Source of the DNA: Harmonia axyridis
Lineage: Eukaryota; Arthropoda; Insecta; Coleoptera; Coccinellidae
Direction: 5' to 3'
DNA: 64,000 nt
Assembly: GCF_914767665.1 (NCBI RefSeq)
Contig: NC_059501.1
Location: 87,146,798-87,210,797, forward strand
Shown here piece by piece: positions 1-12,400 of this stretch. Within the stretch, counting starts at the first letter, position 1; each line of letters begins with the position of its first letter. The notes below the pieces were generated by a model, which searched no databases, was not told the origin of the DNA, and saw only the letters and a list, made by a program, of their open reading frames with translations. The position numbers and the translations under genes are program-made.

Positions 1-173
1 TACTTGAGAGTTTGAGTTATGGACTAAATGTGCACAACTCAAAATAAAAGCAGAGTCATTCTATCTCCACTATTTAATTCTGTAAATTACAATTGTTTTG
101 CCACTCAGTCACTTCTTCAGATTTTACATATTTAATAGCTGAATTTTTTTTTATGAAACTCTGGATTCTATAG

Positions 174-276
174 GTAAATATGGCGGTGGTATATGTTATC
201 AACAATGGACCTTAGGAATTCCAGGAGAGAATAATTTACCGCAAGATATTCAAGAGGGACGAGTTGTTACCTTCTA
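174..276 (+). CDS. Possible last coding exon of an unknown gene, cut by a mariner insertion
   Basis: After a T-run and a TAG acceptor at 171-173 there is an open stretch of 33 codons starting KYGGGICYQQW and ending GRVVTF. The stop TAA at 275-277 is made by the TA target site plus the first base of the mariner element that starts at 277. If the element and one TA are removed, the frame continues for about ten codons (YKFIGARNA) to a TAA just past 1217. The glycine-rich start and lack of stops look coding for this AT-rich DNA, but the stretch is short and I do not recognise the protein. The upstream exons would lie outside the window. It could be chance. Confidence 0.3.
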
Positions 277-1215
277 ACGGGTGTTTTTTTCATGGTATAT
301 AACTTTAAGTTGGCATCACTGTTCAAGATGGCAACCGATTTAACAGCTGTCAAGTGATTTATTCTCAGTTCGGTTTGGCAATTTATCATGAGAAGACTCA
401 CGCCTGAACAACGCTCACAAATAGTGCAATTTCATTTCGAAAATAATGGTTCTGTGCGGAATACGTATCGCGCACTACGTCCATTTTATTTTGTTTAGCG
501 ATGAAGCGCACTTCTGATTGAATGGCTACGTCAACAAACAAAACTGCCGCATTTGGAGTGAAGCTAATCCTCAAGTGTATGTCGAAACACCGTTACATCC
601 AGAAAAACAGACTGTTTGGTGCGCTTTATGGGCTGGTGGAATCATTGGTCCGTACTTCTTCAAAAACGATGATGGCCAGAACGTTACAGTCAATGTTGAT
701 CGGTATAGAGCCATGAGTACTAACTTTTTCATTCCTGAATTGAACAACCATGATGTTCAGAAGCTGTGGTTCCAACTAGACGGCGCAACATGTCACACAG
801 CTCGTGCAACAATCGATTTATTGAAAGACACGTTTGGTGACCGCCTAATTTCACGTTTTGGACCTGTGAATTGGCCTCCGAGATCTTGTGATTCAACACT
901 GCTAGACTACTTCCTGTCGGGCTATGTAAATTCATTGGTCTATGCGGATAAGCCACAAACCCTTGACCATTTGGAAGACAACATTCGCCGTGTTATTGCC
1001 GATATACGGCCACAAATGTTGTAAAAAGTCATCGAAAATTGGACGTCCAGATTGGACTACATCCGAACCAGCCGTGGCGGTCATATGCCAGAAATCATAT
1101 TTGAAATGTAATGCCACAAGATTGTCTTGCGGATAAATAAAATGCATGTCAATCGAATAATCCATCGTTGTTTTATTGCAATTTAAAGTTCTATAGCTCT
1201 TAAAAAAACAACCTT
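277..1215 (+). mobile_element. Deletion-derivative mariner, copy 1
   Basis: Complete element flanked by TA at 275-276 and 1216-1217. The left end is ACGGGTG plus a T-run. The right end is its inverted partner, ending in AACCTT. It codes on + for the C-terminal catalytic half of an IS630-Tc1-mariner transposase: GYVNKQNCRIWSEA, WCALWAGGIIGPYFF, GATCHTAR and NWPPRSCD are all visible. The N-terminal start (from about 390) is followed directly by the first catalytic region at about 495; the helix-turn-helix segment in between is missing. The Trp codon before NGYVN is TGA here, a stop, and the second Asp-box is altered (LDGATCH). The copy therefore cannot make an active enzyme. Confidence 0.92.
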
Positions 1216-1217
1216 TA

Positions 1218-1785
1218 CAAATTCATTGGCGCAAGGAATGCCTAAACCTCGATCTCTAACTCCTGTCTGTCGACAACGTGTCTACCTTTGCCTCTCTTCA
1301 ACCCCCTCCCTTCTATTATTAGAGCTTCGCGAATCCGCTGGCCAAGTACACATCTGCTATCGATCGTAGGAGGCGTACTGTGACGTCGCGGTGACGGCTC
1401 CAACCGCCCTTTTCTGCGTTGTATATTGTGCGGCTATGGTTTGGTGTACAGATTGTCCCAGGAAGATTTTAGTTTCAGTGGAAGGTGATTTTTGGAGAAA
1501 AAGTTGATCGCCTTGCAGGTGTCATCAATTTGGGTTTAGCTTGTTAAGATGAGGAATTGTCAAAATGGAGTATTCATGCACAATTTGGACTTCTAGTTCC
1601 TTCCATTCATTCATTCACTTCTTGACATTATCCAAATGAATAGTCCATTAGGGATTGAGATAATACCAAGAAATCATTGATGAAATATCAAGCAAAGCTT
1701 GGAGTTAATAAAAACTTTAATGTCTTCAGAAAACATGAATAGAATATAGAGTGGTATTGGTATATCAGCTTCTCCTCAATGGTCT
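1218..1785. other. Intergenic; CpG-containing stretch with a CRE-like site
   Basis: No gene is seen. The part from about 1310 to 1480 has more CpG than its surroundings and contains GTGACGTCGCGGTGACGG near 1380, a CRE-like half palindrome. It could be a promoter or enhancer for the SLC6 gene downstream or for another gene, but nothing confirms this. Confidence 0.3.
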
Positions 1786-1793
1786 GTTGATAC

Positions 1794-1993
1794 TAGGGAT
1801 GCACCGATGCACGGCTTGACTGAAAATCAACTGAAGTTCAAGTCAAGTAGTAGTTTTTCAATGTCAAGTCAAGTACTTGATAAGTAAATACTCGACTGGT
1901 CATTGAAACACTACTACTTTACTTGAACTTGAGTTGATTTCCAGTCAAGCATTGTCAAGTAGCTTGAATATCAAGTCAAGCCGTGAATTCCTA
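1794..1993. mobile_element. hAT-type MITE with 8-bp target duplication
   Basis: A 200-bp element begins TAGGGATGCAC and ends GTGAATTCCTA, with inverted ends extending into CACGGCTTGAC / GTCAAGCCGTG. It is flanked on both sides by the identical 8-mer GTTGATAC (1786-1793 and 1994-2001), which is the target duplication length of hAT elements. The interior is full of CAAGT/ACTTG motifs in both orientations, like the subterminal transposase sites of hATs. It has no coding capacity. The same end type appears at 4938, next to a hAT transposase remnant. Confidence 0.9.
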
Positions 1994-2289
1994 GTTGATA
2001 CTCTCCTAGTTGCTATGAGTCCTTGAGACCATCTGAAGAATCAGGAATTCCTAGACCTATCAAATTAACTTGGCGAGGAGCAGTAGGTCTTTGGATGTAG
2101 GATAGGATGAGCTGCCTTATCATCGTTATCTAAATAATATACCCAAAACAGTGTGATGAAACTCCTTCTTTTTGAAATGATGTGAAGGCTTCTAGTACAA
2201 GAACAATCGAAAAATGCGCAGTTATTTTTTTGAATAAGTAAATAAAAAGGAGACTGATAATATGAAATGAGATAATTTAAGGGCTTACT

Positions 2290-3210
2290 TCATTCTTACG
2301 TTCGTGCATTAAGGGCAGATTATAGTAGACATAATCATCCATCTGAGTTTACAATTGAGGAGACAGTCAAAAAAATTCGAAGATACTGGATCTGTTACTG
2401 ATGTCTCAAGGCTCATACATCATCCAAAAGAACGCTCGACCGAAAATATTGCTGCTGTGAGTGAAAGTTTTGAAGAAGCAAATTTATCCATTCCTCGGCG
2501 CGCACAACATTTGGGCCTATCTTAAGGCAAGCTATGGTGTATTTTTCAACCGGATTTGCAACTTTATAAGGTTCATTTGATATAAGATTTAAAGCCAGAT
2601 GACCATAGAATGCGTAGAAAATATGCCGATTGGGCACTTCTACAATAACGTTTTTCACATAGAATTTTCTTCAACGACGAAGCACTTTTTTCACTCGGTG
2701 GCTATGTAAACAAGCAAAATTGTCGCAAATGGGACAGTGAAAATCTTCATGTAACTAGTGAGAAACCATTGCCTCCACAAAAAGTCACTGTTTGGTGTAC
2801 AGTTGAGTTTGGTGGAGTGATTGGCTCGTACTTCTCAGATAATGGAGATGCCACTTAAACGACCAATTCTCATCGCTCTAGCCCAATGATTATTGATTTA
2901 TTGGGCCTTCAACTAATGAAATAGAATTGAAGGAGATGTGGTTTCAGCAAGATGGTGTAACAAGTTACACAAGACGAATAGTTTTTGCTTTATTGGCCTC
3001 CAAGATCTTGTGATTTATACCCATATGGATTTTTTGTGGGGTTATACGAAAGATGGTGTTTATGCTGATAATCCTTTGATTATATCTGATCTGAAAACCA
3101 ACATCAGTTAAGTGAGATTGGTGAGATATTACCCGAAACTGATTACCTGATTGCAAATAAGGAACTTCAAAACAACTATAAACGTTATAATATATGTTAA
3201 AATATAACTT
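2290..3210 (+). pseudogene. Decayed, more complete relative of the mariner transposase
   Basis: Read across frameshifts and stops, this gives a mariner-type transposase from the N-terminal DNA-binding region onward. Visible pieces are ALRADYSRHNHPSE, then FEDTGSVTD, ENIAAVSES, SIPRRAQHLGLS and DHRMRRKYADWAL, then the catalytic start FFNDEALFSLGGYVNKQNC, VTVWCTVEFGGVIGSYF and, near 2992, WPPRSCDLYP. It keeps the helix-turn-helix segment that all the roughly 0.94-kb copies lack. Many stops and indels show that it is old and dead. Its ends could not be fixed. Confidence 0.85.
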
Positions 3211-3214
3211 TTTT

Positions 3215-4110
3215 TCAAGTAGGGATTCACAAAGAAAGCAATTACTTCAAGTAGTCATAGATTTCTTTTTTGTTATTCTCATGAAATACTCATACGAATC
3301 GACATTTACAATTGAAAAAACAGTTTTAGAGATTTAAGGATATTTAAATGATGCAGTATTCCACACATACAAGTAATCGTAAGACCTAAGCATGATCTTG
3401 AAGTGAAAATTTGCTTGATACTCTAACTGAAGGTGTATTTAATTCACGGTTACTTTCGAAACCACAAAATAGACCACCCTTTATAACCTCCTCATCAATT
3501 TCGAATGCAACAACCCAACACAGCCTCTATGTGACCCTTCTTCGACCAGTGGAATTTTCCACCGAAGAAACCTCGACCTCTCGTCCCCAATTTACCATCC
3601 CGTTCCCGGATATACGCAAACGCCTATCCGATGTCTGGGTCCGGGATACGGAACCGACTGCCCACGAAGCCATCCGGGTCCTGCCGAAAGGACCAACTGA
3701 TCGATATGGCATAAAAGAAGAACGCAACGCAATTCGTGGAAGCAGCAGGAGATGAAAGTAAGTTTTGGCTACGTTTCGGAGGGAGAGATGTCCACGAGGA
3801 TGATGTCGAATTTGGAGTTTTTGCGCAATGATGTGTGCATCCCTCACAGGGTGTATCAGAAAAAGATTCGTTTTCAGTGGAGAGATCTAAAAAAAAATAT
3901 CAATATACCAGGAAATGTATTGAAGAAAAATATAGGATTCAAATGAAAATTGTCTTGAGGCCAAAATAGTCATGAATGAACTAGAACAGTGCAACATTGG
4001 CATGTTGAATCGACTCTTGAAAAAGTGACCTAAACTTTCCTTAATTTTTTTTTGGTTTATCATTCCCTTCATTGTTGTATAGAAATAGAAAAACGAGCCT
4101 TCAAAAATGT
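3215..4110. other. Intergenic; possible upstream promoter or 5' exon of SLC6
   Basis: The part 3440-3760 is richer in C and CpG than its flanks and is open in frames on both strands, but I recognise no protein. It ends with GCATAAAAG (3709-3717, TATA-like) and a good splice donor GTAAGT at 3758. It could therefore be a non-coding first exon for the SLC6 gene 2.4 kb downstream, whose start codon follows a T-rich AAG acceptor-like sequence. This is weak inference. Nothing is seen in 3760-4110. Confidence 0.2.
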
Positions 4111-4114
4111 CTAA

Positions 4115-4938
4115 ACTTCAACTGGTAGCTTGAATTTTTAACCAACTACTTGGCTTGAGAATCAAGCTCGTGAAAAATTACATGCTTGAGCTTGGCTTGT
4201 CTTAATTTTAGATATGTATTGCTGTACTTGATATCAAGCTACTTGATATTACTTGAGCTTGATATGCAGGCGTTGTACGGAATATATTTCTGCAATCTCG
4301 TGCGCGCTTAAACTAAGTAAGGAGATTCCTCGAGCGCCGAGAGACTGAACCATTCGCCAGTGTAACTTTATTGGTAGTTTTCTCGCATTTCTATGAAATC
4401 TATTGGTAGATTTCAGTGGTTTGAGAAAAACTTTCCCAAACTTGGCCAAAATGGCCAAAGATTTTTTATCAACGCCTGCATCTTCAGCTCCTGTTGAAAC
4501 ACAATTTTCCAGAGCTGCTCTTACAGTTACAAAAGGTTGGGCGACAAATCTATAAGATGCCACATGTGTCTCAGATCCTGGGTGAAAAATTATGAAATCA
4601 AACAAATCCTGGAATATCAACAAACTTTAGTTTTTCATTATATTTTAGTTTGTTGTGATTAATAGTGATTTAAATTTTGTTTCCATTTGAAAAAAAGTTG
4701 ATATTTTCGGTTCTTTTATACAATAAGTCACAAATGAAAGTGTTTTTTGCGAGGTTCCTTCCCATTTCAACATTTTTTAATATCTGACTGAACACAGTAA
4801 ATCTGCTAAAAATCAAGTAGCTTGATATGATTCAAGTATTTGATAAATAAATACTTAACTTGAGATTGAAAAACTACTGCTTGACTTTAAATTAAATCAA
4901 GCTCAAGCCAAGTAGCAATTTAAGCCGTGAATCCCTAG
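4115..4938 (+). mobile_element. hAT transposon remnant with C-terminal dimerisation domain
   Basis: On + at about 4431-4554 the frame reads FPNLAKMAKDFLSTPASSAP, then VETQFSRAALTVTKGWATNL and a stop. This is the characteristic C-terminal dimerisation motif of hAT transposases (small-residue loop, then E.xFS.A...VTK). Both sides (4115-4262 and 4807-4938) are made of CAAGT/ACTTG-rich subterminal sequence. The right end, GCCGTGAATCCCTA, matches the MITE at 1794-1993, so both belong to one family. The left terminus and most of the transposase are gone. Confidence 0.8.
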
Positions 4939-4939
4939 G

Positions 4940-6186
4940 TATAAACTTCCCTTATTGAATTACTGTCACGTAACTTTTTGCCCAGTCAAATGAAAAATTG
5001 ATGAGTAAAAACCAAAATAAAATATGACGTTATTAACCTAAATCATATACAGGGTGTTTTCGGATTACACGTGAATTTCGCGTCGATTGAATTTGATTTG
5101 CTGTCGATTGAGCCATATGTATTATGTATGACCAAATTATTTTAAAAACTTGCCAAATTCCTTCTTTATTTCCTAAAAAAGTTTTCGTTAGAATGCAGGC
5201 ACTAGTTTTGTTACAGCAGAAAGGGAAGTAATGAATTAAATATTTCTCATTGCAATTAAAATCAAAATTTCAGTAGAAAATAAATTCAGAAATTATATCA
5301 GAAATGACCTACATCATTCCTTATACAAGCACGTGTCCTCTTTCATATTTCTTTAATTGTTACTTTCCGCCTGAAATTTACTCGCAATCTTCTAGCTGCT
5401 TCGTCTATTTTAACGGTGTTAGATCCGGAATTTTCGCTGGCCATGAAAATTATAATCCAATTTGGCCAACGTAGAGATAATGACGAAAACTGAAGTGAAG
5501 TTTTAAATCTTTTGAAGATAACAAGAACTCAAATATCTTGTAAACTGTTGATTTTTGGTTATCACTAAATATGGCTCAAACGACATCAAATGGAACACTC
5601 TGTATTTGAGGAAAAAACGGTTTGAACGATTCCAAAGCTTTATTACCACACATTTCAAAGCAGTGAGTATAAATTCAACTACCAACAAGCAATAAAACTC
5701 CCACAACCTCAAACCACACATCATACAGACACCTAATATCTACCCAATACCCCAAACACTCATTAAGCAATCAAGAATTCATTGAAACCAACACGAAATC
5801 CACCTACACACGTCAGCGTAGGAGTGAAGCTGCAACTCACGTACATCCCTTATCAAAACTACCTTCCCTCCAATCTCCCCAAGCTCCCTGACATCCCCTC
5901 AACCGCACAGGGCTGCCATCCTAACCTTTCAGTCGATCCAAAGCCACGTACCGATTCAAATGGGCCACTTGCAATCCTAACCTAAAAACCACAGAGAGAA
6001 CACATGCCATTTATTGATTTCTATGTGATGCCGACTGTCGAGTCTCGTTAGCTGTTCTTGTGTCTACCGGCCCACCTTGGGGAGATGGGGTAACAACCCT
6101 TCTGGGGTGGACTGTTGTTGTGTGTATTTGTGCGAGTTTATAGTGCTTAAAAACTTCTATCGGCGTGTTAACATTTTATTTTTAAG
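4940..6186. other. Upstream region of the SLC6 gene
   Basis: No gene is seen. A TACAGGGTGTTTTCGGATTAC sequence near 5049 resembles one end of a MITE. From about 5980 to 6186 lies the likely 5' untranslated part of the transporter gene. The start codon follows the T-rich sequence TTTTATTTTTAAG, which would also work as a splice acceptor, so the 5' leader may itself be spliced. Confidence 0.4.
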
Positions 6187-6460
6187 ATGACGAGTAATAA
6201 ATCGCCGGAAACTACCAAGAATGGGCACGAATTAGCCCCCTTGAACTCTAAGGGTGGTAGAGAAGGTAAAGGAGTTACAATAGTGCTGCAAGGGCCTAGA
6301 GGGTCCATCATTTCTAGGGGTAGTGGATCAGCGGTGGACCAAGATCCCGATAGGGCAGCGTGGTCTGGGAAGATGCAGTTTTTCTTGTCAATTATAGGGT
6401 ATTCTGTGGGGTTGGGGAATATTTGGAGGTTTCCCTACCTGTGTCAACAGAATGGAGGAG
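6187..6460 (+). CDS. SLC6 gene exon 1
   Basis: Start codon in context AAGATGA. Encodes the hydrophilic N-terminal tail and TM1 with the SNF signature WRFPYLC..NGGG, which includes the Na+-binding unwound region. The exon ends after GGAGGAG with donor GTGAGT (intron phase 1). An ORF runs on into the intron but stops at 6541-6543. No upstream in-frame ATG is evident. Confidence 0.92.
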
Positions 6461-9400
6461 GTGAGTTCAGGATTTACATTATTAGGTTCAAGAATTTGAA
6501 CGATATAGGATTTATTTTGAGCGTCTCAAATAATATAAATTGAATTGAAACTATAATAAACTTAATTGGGACGAGAATTGGATGCTTTAGAAAGTGAAAA
6601 AAAGTTGGCTGTAGCCATTCCAGAGAATATAATGCTTGATCGATAGATGTATCGAATCTTCTGTTAGATAATCGTTCCCAATGAAAGTGTTGAATTTATT
6701 CTCTTGACTTTGGCGTTTTTTGACGAATTTGAAATCTCAATCGCCGCTTATCCCTTACATGATATTCTTAAGTAACTGTCTCACTTTGTGGCAAAAATTT
6801 CTAGTAGAAAACATAGAGATAACAATAAAAATAATACAAATGTTGGAAATAGTTTTCAATTTTTTGGTTTCTATCTCCCTGAAGAGTAAAAAACATATAT
6901 TGAAGCATATGATGGATATCTTGCTGTAAGATTCGAATGCAGGGACAAACATCGAATCCTTAAATATTTAACTTCCAACTAATAAGGCTGGATCTCTGTG
7001 AAAAAAAGGTATTCAGTAATATCGAACTATCGCAAGCCATATTATAGTTTCCTTCCAATTTAAGCATAGTCATATCATTTTTTTGAGGTCAGGGATGATT
7101 TCAATGTGATTTAAATAATTGACATTGCCATGCCTAATGTCGTACTATAATAGTAACAAAACCTTCAAAGCACGAGATCGATTCTACTAACTTTAAACAA
7201 ATGCGGACTTTCTGACATACTCCACAGTTAAAAAACATTAAACATTGAAAAACCAGTCAGTATTGTGAAACAATTTTATGTTTCCTAGCTGTGACAAATC
7301 CAAACGAAATAGAACTCTGTTCTTATAGAGTCAAGTGCCATCAGGTCTGCTTGGTTTAAGGTTATTGTATAAGAATTGTATTTTGGTAGTTAATCTCACA
7401 CTAGCCAATTAGTCTATTTGTTTGTTGAGTAGGGTAGTGAACAAAAGATCTGCATGGTCGCAGTTCCCGGAAGGCTCACCGAAGCAAAACGACCTCAGTT
7501 CAAATAATGATAATGATAATAATAGTCTATTTGTTGGGACAGTAAGTATGCCATTCAAGTCAGTCAGAAAATGTCAGATAATCTATTAGAGATCCAATTG
7601 ATTTTCATCTGACGTTTGGGAGAATATCTTCTAAAGAGTTGTAACACAATCGAAGATAAAACGTTCAGTGAAAAACAAGCTAAAACCACGGCTAAAGAGC
7701 TAGAAACTTTCTTACTCTGTCGAACAATCTAACCATGAAAGTCTTCAGCATTAAACACTACATTACATTTCAAAAAGCTTTCAAATAAAGTATACTAGTA
7801 AAGGGTGTTTTTTTAGAGCTATATAACTTTAAATTGCAATAAAACAACGATGGATTATTCGATTGACATGAATTTTATTTATCCGCAAGATAATTTTGTG
7901 GCATTACATTTTAAATATGATTTCTGGCATATGACCGCCACGGTTGGCTCGGATATAGTCCAATCTGGACGTCCAATTTTCGATTACTTTTTCCAACATT
8001 TGTGGCTGTATATCGGCAATAACACGGCGAATGTTGTCTTCCAAATGGTCAAGGGTTTGTGGCTTATCCGCATAGACCAATGACTTTACATAGCCCCACA
8101 GAAAGTAGTCTAGCGGTCTTCGATCACAAGATCTTGGACGCCAATTGACAGGTCCAAAACGTGAAATTAGGCGGTCACCAAACGTGTCTTTCAATAAATC
8201 GATTGTGGCACGAGCTGTGTGACATGTTGTGCCGTGTTGTTGGAACCACAGCTCCTGGAAATCATGGTTGTTCAATTCAGGAATGAAAAAGTTAGTAATC
8301 ATGGCTCTATACCGATCACCATTGACTGTAACGTTCTGGCCATCATCGTTTTTGAAGAAGTACGGACCAATGATTCCACCAGCCCATAAAGCGCACCAAA
8401 CAGTCAGTTTTTCTGGATAAAACGGTGTTTCGACATACACTTGAGGATCAGCTTCACTCCAAATAAGGCAGTTTTCTTTGTTGACGTAGCCATTCAACCA
8501 GAAGTGCGCTTCATCGCTAAAGAAAATAAAATGGACGTAGTGCGCGATACGTATTCCGCAGAGAACCATTATTTTCGAAATAAAATTGCACTATTTGCAA
8601 GCATTGTTCAGGCGTGAGTCTATTCATGATGAATTGCCAAACCAAATTGAGAATAAATCACTTGACAGCTGTTAAATCGGTCGCCATTTTGAACAGTAAT
8701 GCCAACTTAATGTTCTATACCTCGAAAGAAAACACCCGTTATTTGAGCGCAGAAGAAAAAATAGAGAAATTGTATGAATTCAATGGATTAGACTGGGCGA
8801 ACAGTGGATTTGATAAATGCTGTCCATCACCTTCTTTCAATCACTGCAGATACCACAGACTAAAGTGAAGTAGTTTTGTTTGAGTTATTTTAAACGTGCA
8901 AAATGACCAAAAATAATATAATGAGATACCCTTCAAACAATGCATCTGATGACGGATTATTGAAATTTGCCTACTGCAAGTTTAATCACCCTATAAAGAT
9001 CACATAAAATAATCATGTATACAAAATCACAAAAAGATAATTGGAAAACCCAAAGAGACCACCTCTACCTTTCCCAATCCAACCACACTGAAACCATTAA
9101 AGCAATTTCCTCTGATTCCTATCTGGATGGAAACGATACTCCAATATCTCCATCCATGCACGATGTCTCCTTGTGTACCCCTCCAACGATCGATCATCTC
9201 CCACCAAAGTAGGTCGACGAGATAATGGAAGAATAAAGGAAAGCGTCAGAGAAATGCTGCTGCAAAATCGAAGCAAATTATTGAGAACGACTCTCGTCAT
9301 TAAGGAGGCAGGAGCCGATATCTCCGATGCTCTGGCTCCACCTTTTGTTCAGTAAATTGGTTCTCGTTCATTTTCTGGATGCTTCGACAACCTTTGATCT

Positions 9401-12400
9401 TTACTTAACTTGTAGGTCTAATGGTGCCATTAGTTCTGCACGTGGGGACTTTTAATCTGCGATTTTATTTGGGTTGGAAGGCGGATTTAATCTCATTTTT
9501 CATTTTTGTCTTTTCGTTGAAAGGATAAAGCATGAAAACCAACATCTATTTCTAAAAGCATTGCCTTGATGGCGGTGCCATTGATCAGTGTGTGTTGCTA
9601 CAATTTAATTTTCTTAATGCTCTGCAGTTCATGAATTTTTGAATTACTCGGAAATATTCCTTCGATGGCCTTCCTCCAGGTTTTTTCCCCCATTTTGAAA
9701 TGTAATTCTCAATGTGTTTTTTTTCGAGGTACATAGCTTTAAGTTGGCATTACTGTTCAAGATGGCGACCGATTCAACAGCTGTCAAGTGACTTATTCTC
9801 AGTTTGGTTTGGCAATTCATCGTGAATAGACTCACTCCTAGACAACGCTTGCAAATAGAGCAATTTTATTTCGAAAATAATGGTTCTGTGCGGAATACGT
9901 ATCGCGCACTACGTCCATTAGCGATGAAGCGCACTTCTGGTTGAATGGCTACGTCAACAAACAAAACTGCCGCGTTTGGAGTGAAGCTAATCCTCAAGTG
10001 TATGTCGAAACACCGTTACATCCAGAAAAACTGACTGTTTGGTGCGCTTTATGGGCTGGTGGAATCATTGGTCCGTACTTGTTCAAAAACGATGATGGCC
10101 AGAACGTTCCAATCAATGGTGATCGGTATAGAGCCATGATTACTAACTTTTTTATTCCTGAATTGGACAACCATGATGTCCAGAAGCTGTGGTTCCACCA
10201 AGACGGCGCAACATGTCACACAGCTCGTACCACAATCGATTTATTGAAAGACACTTTTGGTAACCGCCTAATTTCACGTTTTGGACCTGTGAATTGGCCT
10301 CCAAGATCTTGTGATTTAACACCGCTAGACTACTTTCTGTGGGGCTATGTGAAGTCATTGGTCTATGCGGATAAGCCACAAACACTTGACCATTTGAAAG
10401 ACAACATTCGCCGTGTTATTGCCGATATACGGCCACAAATGTTGAAAAAAGTCATTGAAAATTGGACGTCCAGATTGGACTACATCCGAGTCAGCCGTGG
10501 CGGTTATATGCCAGAAATCATATTTAGAATGTAATGCCACAAGATTATCTTGCGGATAAATGAAATTCATGTCAATCGAATAATCCATCGTTGTTTTATT
10601 GCAATTTAAAGTTCTATAGCTCTAGAAAAATACTCCTTAGATTCTGAAATTTCTAAGGAAAGGCATATGAACCACACCGTTGGAGTTGTTATGTTATGAT
10701 GCTATAACTTGTTCATAGTAGCAAGTCACTTCTAGTGTTCATCAGTGGCAATAGACCACTCTGAGTTACAAACGGCCTCATATACCGATGCTCTAGAACC
10801 CAATTTTCCAACAAGATAATGAATGACCACTTATAGCCAGAATGGCTTTAGTCCATTCTGAAAATAATCAAGTCGATTTGTGACCTTGACCCTGTAGATC
10901 TCCTTATGTTGCACGCATTGGACACTTGTGGAACCTTATGGAGAGAAAGTTACTCCATTTAATCCATACTTTACAGACTCTAGCCGGATGAGGCACCTGT
11001 GATCAGATATTTCAAAAGGAAATCGATTTTCCTTTGCCCTGGGTATGCCAAAACGTGTTCTGCAGTGAATAAGACATAGTGGAGATCTAATAGATGATTA
11101 TTTATTATCTTTTCCAACATTTAAATTTCTTGAAATGTTGATCAATTACTGACTCAACTCTAAGACCTTTTTTCTATCAAAACGTGTATCAGACGCTAAT
11201 TAAAAATTTCCTTTGAACACGAGTGTGATTACTTAAGCTTTTCAAGTCCACAGAGAAATCGAATTACTTGATACGAATACATACCTAGATGATATAACGC
11301 AGCTAGGGAAAATCCTTCATGAAGGCGTTGTGTCTTATGATATAGCTTTCATTTCTGTATCTCTTCCAGCAGTTTTTTACTACTTGTCTCTCCCCTTTTG
11401 ATGTTCGTGTTTTTTTTTTCTGTAAATCAATATATTTATAGCCTCCGAACTCTTTCGACCAATCTTCTCGAAGTTCTACGTTTCACTTCAGTGTCATTGC
11501 ACTGTATACAAAGGTTCTCGTGAGTCTTTTTAGTCGATAAATGTTCTAATGTTTATTCATCAGCGAAGGTAACTGATAGTCACTCTAAATAGCTAGCTTT
11601 GCTTAGGTTATTCTTCTCTGGAAATCAATAGTTGATATTATTTTTGGAATGTATTGATATTGACTAGCTGAGAAAAGTCTTGAACTTACCGAGTCTTTTT
11701 GTTATTCAATACGATACCTACCAGTTTTCAGATGGAGCTAGACATAAGTTATATTCTTTATGTTATTATGGACTCGCGTGAATAACTGGCGCTATTTCTA
11801 CAATGGTGAACTATTATTAGACTTATTATAGAACTCGATATCATTAATATTCCTTCCTATGATGAATACAATCGATCGAAGTACACCGCCCTGTGGTACA
11901 CCATTTAAAGAAAATATATTCCACTAAACGCAGAGTCTGCATTTTTTCTTGAAAATTGATAACATTTTCTTTTATTGCAGGTGCCTTTTTGATTCCATTC
12001 GCTATAATGCTGGTATTCGAGGGAATACCACTCTTCCTTATCGAATTAGGAATCGGACAGAAGATGAGGTTAGGTTCATTGGGTGTCTGGAATACCATCC
12101 ATCCCTGGCTTGGTGGAATTGGTATCTCGTCGTGCCTGGTGACCTTCTTCGTTGCCCTTTACTACAACGTTATCATCACGTGGTGTTTTTATTACTTTTT
12201 CAATAGTTTTCAAGTGAGTATAAATATATACACCAATATAATATATTTTATCTTGAGAATGAAGAAATTCGATCAGGAAATCTATAGTTGAATTTCACGT
12301 AAAACTCTAAAGCTCACCCTGTTTCAATCTAGCTACCAGGTACATAAAAAACAAAAAGCTCTGATATTTCAAATTGAATTATTGCATTCCGAAACAGAAG

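Larger units (their letters stand above)
6461..11980 (+). other. SLC6 intron 1 (5.5 kb)
   Basis: Runs from donor GTGAGT at 6461 to acceptor TTTTATTGCAG ending at 11980. It holds a SINE copy (7432-7522) and two deletion-derivative mariners (7801-8739 and 9710-10637) in opposite orientations. The pieces 6544-7400, 8745-9700 and 10640-11980 show no gene. The small open frames near 9015-9355 have no recognisable domain. Confidence 0.85.

Noticed and set aside
3411..3755. 114-codon open frame on + with another on minus
   Set aside because: Open on both strands because of local C/G content. No domain recognised, so listed only as a possible upstream promoter region.
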